Below are positions 22,386 through 24,242 of a stretch of DNA of 24,242 bases, in pieces. Origin of the DNA: JBGPIK01 sp041484845 (GTDB lineage: Bacteria; Desulfobacterota; Binatia; UBA9968). A model generated the notes under the pieces. That model worked only from the letters and a program-made list of their open reading frames with translations, had not been told where the DNA came from and ran no database searches. How positions within the stretch are numbered: position 1 is the first letter of the stretch; every line of letters begins with the position of its first letter. A program made the position numbers and the translations under genes. The stretch covers positions 1 to 24,242 of the forward strand of contig JBGPIK010000050.1 in the NCBI GenBank assembly GCA_041484845.1. The letters are read 5' to 3'.

Positions 22386-23366
22386 ATGACGTTCATCTTG
22401 ATTGCGATTGGGTTGTTTTTATTTTCCCCATCCCTTACGGCTCTGGATAGAATAAGAATCGGTGTCGCCGCTTTTAGCCCTACCAATAGCGCGATCTGGG
22501 TTGCGGAAGATCGGGGCTTCTTTAGGAAACAGGGCCTGGATGTTGAAGTGGTCTATATCGGCGGCGGCGCAGTGCGCGGTGTCAATGCTCTTCTGGCCAA
22601 TGATATTCAATTTGCCACGGCGGGTGGCGGCGCCGCGATCGCCTCCGCGCTCAAAGGCGCTGATGTCGTGATGGTGGCGGCGCTCAACAACAAGGGAGTC
22701 CACCGTTTGTTGGTGCGCCCCGAGATCGATACTCCGGAAGCGATGAAGGGCAAGAAAATCGGCATTACGGTATTCGGCTCCTCGTCCCACGCCGTATTAA
22801 CAATGATTCTCGATCGTTGGCGCATGCGCCAGGACGAACTCAAGGTGCTGCAAATAGGATCCTCTCCGACCATGCTTGTCAGCCTCGAAAAGAAGGTGAT
22901 CGACGGCGCCGTGCTTACCGATCCGTCCTATTTTATCGCCGAGGACCAAGGGTTCAGAGTATTGGCGGATCTTGCCAAAATGAATATTTACTACTTGCAG
23001 AGCATGCTCGTGTCGACGCGCAGCTATTTGCGCGTTAATCGAGACCAGGCTATACGAGTTTTGAAAGCGTACGTCGAGGGGATCGCCTTTTTCAAGAGAA
23101 ACAAGAAAGAGAGCGTAAGCATCATACTGAAAAGGATGAGGATGGAGCCGGACAAACAGAAATATGCCGAGCGCACGCATGAGCAATACGCTTCGCAATA
23201 CTTTGAACGCGTGCCTTATCCGTCGATCATCGGAATAAAAACGGTTCTGGAGAGTCTCGCCAAGGAAAATCCAAAGGCGAAGAGTGCCGATCCCAATCTC
23301 TTCACGGATCCGAGCCTATTGAAATCGGTAGAGGACAGCGGCTTCATAAAGACGCTTTACGAATAG
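22386..23366 (+). CDS. ABC-type periplasmic substrate-binding protein (NMT1/SsuA-like), copy 3
   Basis: I prefer the ATG at 22386 (326 residues), which opens directly into a signal peptide (MTFILIAIGLFLFSPSLTA); a GTG at 22362 would add MSIRQRIS, also compatible with a signal peptide, so the start is uncertain. The mature protein has the same NMT1-type fold as the protein at 13674-14684: DRIRIGVAAFSPTNSAIWVAEDRGFF, VYIGGGAVRGVNALLANDIQF, GKKIGITVFGSSSHA, VIDGAVLTDPSYFIAEDQGF and YVEGIAFFKRNKKES, ending SGFIKTLYE. The two are paralogs by eye, with matching segments over the full length. No ABC permease or ATPase of an uptake system lies beside it. The ligand is unknown. Confidence 0.88.
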   Translation: MTFILIAIGLFLFSPSLTALDRIRIGVAAFSPTNSAIWVAEDRGFFRKQGLDVEVVYIGGGAVRGVNALLANDIQFATAGGGAAIASALKGADVVMVAALNNKGVHRLLVRPEIDTPEAMKGKKIGITVFGSSSHAVLTMILDRWRMRQDELKVLQIGSSPTMLVSLEKKVIDGAVLTDPSYFIAEDQGFRVLADLAKMNIYYLQSMLVSTRSYLRVNRDQAIRVLKAYVEGIAFFKRNKKESVSIILKRMRMEPDKQKYAERTHEQYASQYFERVPYPSIIGIKTVLESLAKENPKAKSADPNLFTDPSLLKSVEDSGFIKTLYE

Positions 23367-23394
23367 AGGGGTCCAAAATCCGCGTGGGGCTTGA

Positions 23395-23571
23395 ATGATG
23401 CGCGTGGAAGCCATTAAACAGGAAACAGCAACAATCATGACAGTTAGCAAAGCATTCGCCTCGATCATTCGCAGCGGTAGCGTCGGCAAAACCTTGATAA
23501 AGTTTACGGTAGCATGTCTGGTGGCTGTTTTCTTTGTCCAGCGAAAGCTTCAGGATGAAACGACGCGTTAG
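23395..23571 (+). CDS. Candidate 58-residue single-helix small protein
   Basis: A 58-codon frame starts with two consecutive ATG codons at 23395 and ends at a TAG (23569-23571). It encodes a polar N-terminus (MMRVEAIKQETATIM), a probable transmembrane helix FTVACLVAVFFV (37-48) and a charged tail QRKLQDETTR. Its last 17 bases overlap the start of the lipoprotein gene at 23555, an arrangement suggesting coupled translation. An internal ATG (23437) is a possible alternative start. No family recognised and no clear ribosome binding site, so it could be a chance frame. Confidence 0.38.
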   Translation: MMRVEAIKQETATIMTVSKAFASIIRSGSVGKTLIKFTVACLVAVFFVQRKLQDETTR

Positions 23572-24079
23572 CACGACTTTGGTGGTATTCTTAGTGTTCC
23601 TGTCGGCGTGTGTCCACGATTTCACCATGCACTCCAAGGATGGTCAGGAGTTGAATGGGAGGTATCGGTTTGCGCAGGAAGACTCTGGTTTGATTCAGAT
23701 TGTGGGCCCGGCCGGCGAAATGTTAAACGGCAGATTTGTCCAGGTGGCACGCGCGACCTTTGTCGCGAGTTACGAACAGACCTTTGGCCGCGGATCGATC
23801 GCAACATACGGACCGGATGTTTCTGCTTATGGAAATCTTTTTGCGGGGGGCTTCGGAGGTTCATCCGCCCTTTCGGACACTGCCTTTGGTGAAACTTTTA
23901 ATAGTGCACGTAGCGGATCCGAAATAGCGGTGCGGGGCCCGCTGTTCTATTGGACTGCCTCCCTCGGCGGCGACCGTGGAACAACGATGCGATGTTACTT
24001 GATTGGTTCCTCCTATACGGGACACGGCTTTGGAAAATGCAAGAGCGATGCGGGACACGAATACAGCGTCGAGTTCTAG
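23555..24079 (+). CDS. Putative lipoprotein, function unknown
   Basis: I place the start at ATG 23555 (174 residues, MKRRVSTTLVVFLVFLSACV), because it gives a classic lipoprotein signal peptide with lipobox LSAC and cysteine 19; the frame is open seven codons further upstream without benefit. The mature part contains two similar short segments, GQELNGRYRF and GEMLNGRFVQVA, about 22 residues apart, then a glycine/serine-rich middle (GNLFAGGFGGSSALSD) and a C-terminal region with two cysteines (MRCYLIGSSYTGHGFGKCKS) that could form a disulfide. I do not recognise the family. It follows the small 58-codon frame with overlap and is the last complete gene in the window. Confidence 0.7.
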   Translation: MKRRVSTTLVVFLVFLSACVHDFTMHSKDGQELNGRYRFAQEDSGLIQIVGPAGEMLNGRFVQVARATFVASYEQTFGRGSIATYGPDVSAYGNLFAGGFGGSSALSDTAFGETFNSARSGSEIAVRGPLFYWTASLGGDRGTTMRCYLIGSSYTGHGFGKCKSDAGHEYSVEF

Positions 24080-24242
24080 GTCATTGCGCATGGATGAGGC
24101 ACTAGCCCGCATTTCTCACAGTGCGAGGAAACGGATGACACTGTGTCGATCGAGAGGCGAGATCGGAAGAGCGAGGCATAGAGGCGAACAGTTTCAATGC
24201 CGTGTTCGGTGCTCGGTTCGCCGCTTGCGCTTTGCCACGGGC
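24080..24242. other. Right-edge region without a recognised gene, adapter-like 13-mer
   Basis: A plus-strand frame opens at ATG 24090 and stays open to the window end (51 codons), but its arginine-rich product resembles no family. Bases 24160-24172 read AGATCGGAAGAGC, identical to the shared core of Illumina TruSeq adapters. This could be chance or a remnant of untrimmed adapter. Confidence 0.4.

Overview
This 24.2 kb window looks like a chromosomal stretch from an uncultured, moderately GC-rich Gram-negative bacterium. The Gram-negative call rests on two lipoprotein-type signal peptides, a periplasmic adaptor/ABC export operon and Sec-type periplasmic binding proteins. Tandem class III CoA-transferase domains, several orphan NMT1/SsuA-type binding proteins, crotonase paralogs and abundant short-period palindromic repeats between genes remind me of soil or sediment metagenome-derived lineages once filed under Deltaproteobacteria (Binatota, Methylomirabilota or Tectomicrobia-like). 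That placement is an impression, not a demonstration. I see no tRNA, rRNA, CRISPR array, phage gene or origin.

Left part (1-6.6 kb): prpC and prpD (methylcitrate synthase and 2-methylcitrate dehydratase) run leftward. They diverge from acuI/yhdH (acryloyl-CoA reductase family) and an 802-residue tandem-domain class III CoA-transferase, which run rightward. Together they suggest a route acyl-CoA or acrylyl-CoA -> propionyl-CoA -> methylcitrate; prpB is not in the window.

Middle part (6.6-14.7 kb): a small lipoprotein gene and a REP-associated tyrosine transposase (RAYT) with REP-like palindromes on both sides come first. They are followed by six leftward genes in the order binding protein, crotonase, acyl-CoA synthetase (ADP-forming) alpha-type protein, binding protein, crotonase, crotonase. 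The three crotonases share an unusual active site and C-terminal tail. No ABC permease or ATPase accompanies the binding proteins.

Right part (14.8-24.2 kb): a SAM methyltransferase diverges from a four-gene MacAB/Lol-type exporter operon (adaptor, ATPase, two FtsX-like permeases). Then come a radical SAM protein, a run of small secreted or membrane proteins including two very short candidate genes (52 and 58 codons), a third NMT1-type binding protein paralogous to the one at 13.7 kb, and a lipoprotein.

The most unusual feature is the intergenic DNA. Three sequence-unrelated element families share one architecture: a 7-9 bp unit repeated in tandem, usually followed by the same unit in reverse complement. 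One family forms inverted copies flanking a crotonase gene. A 13-base exact match to the common Illumina adapter core lies 70 bases from the right edge and should be checked as a possible assembly artefact.
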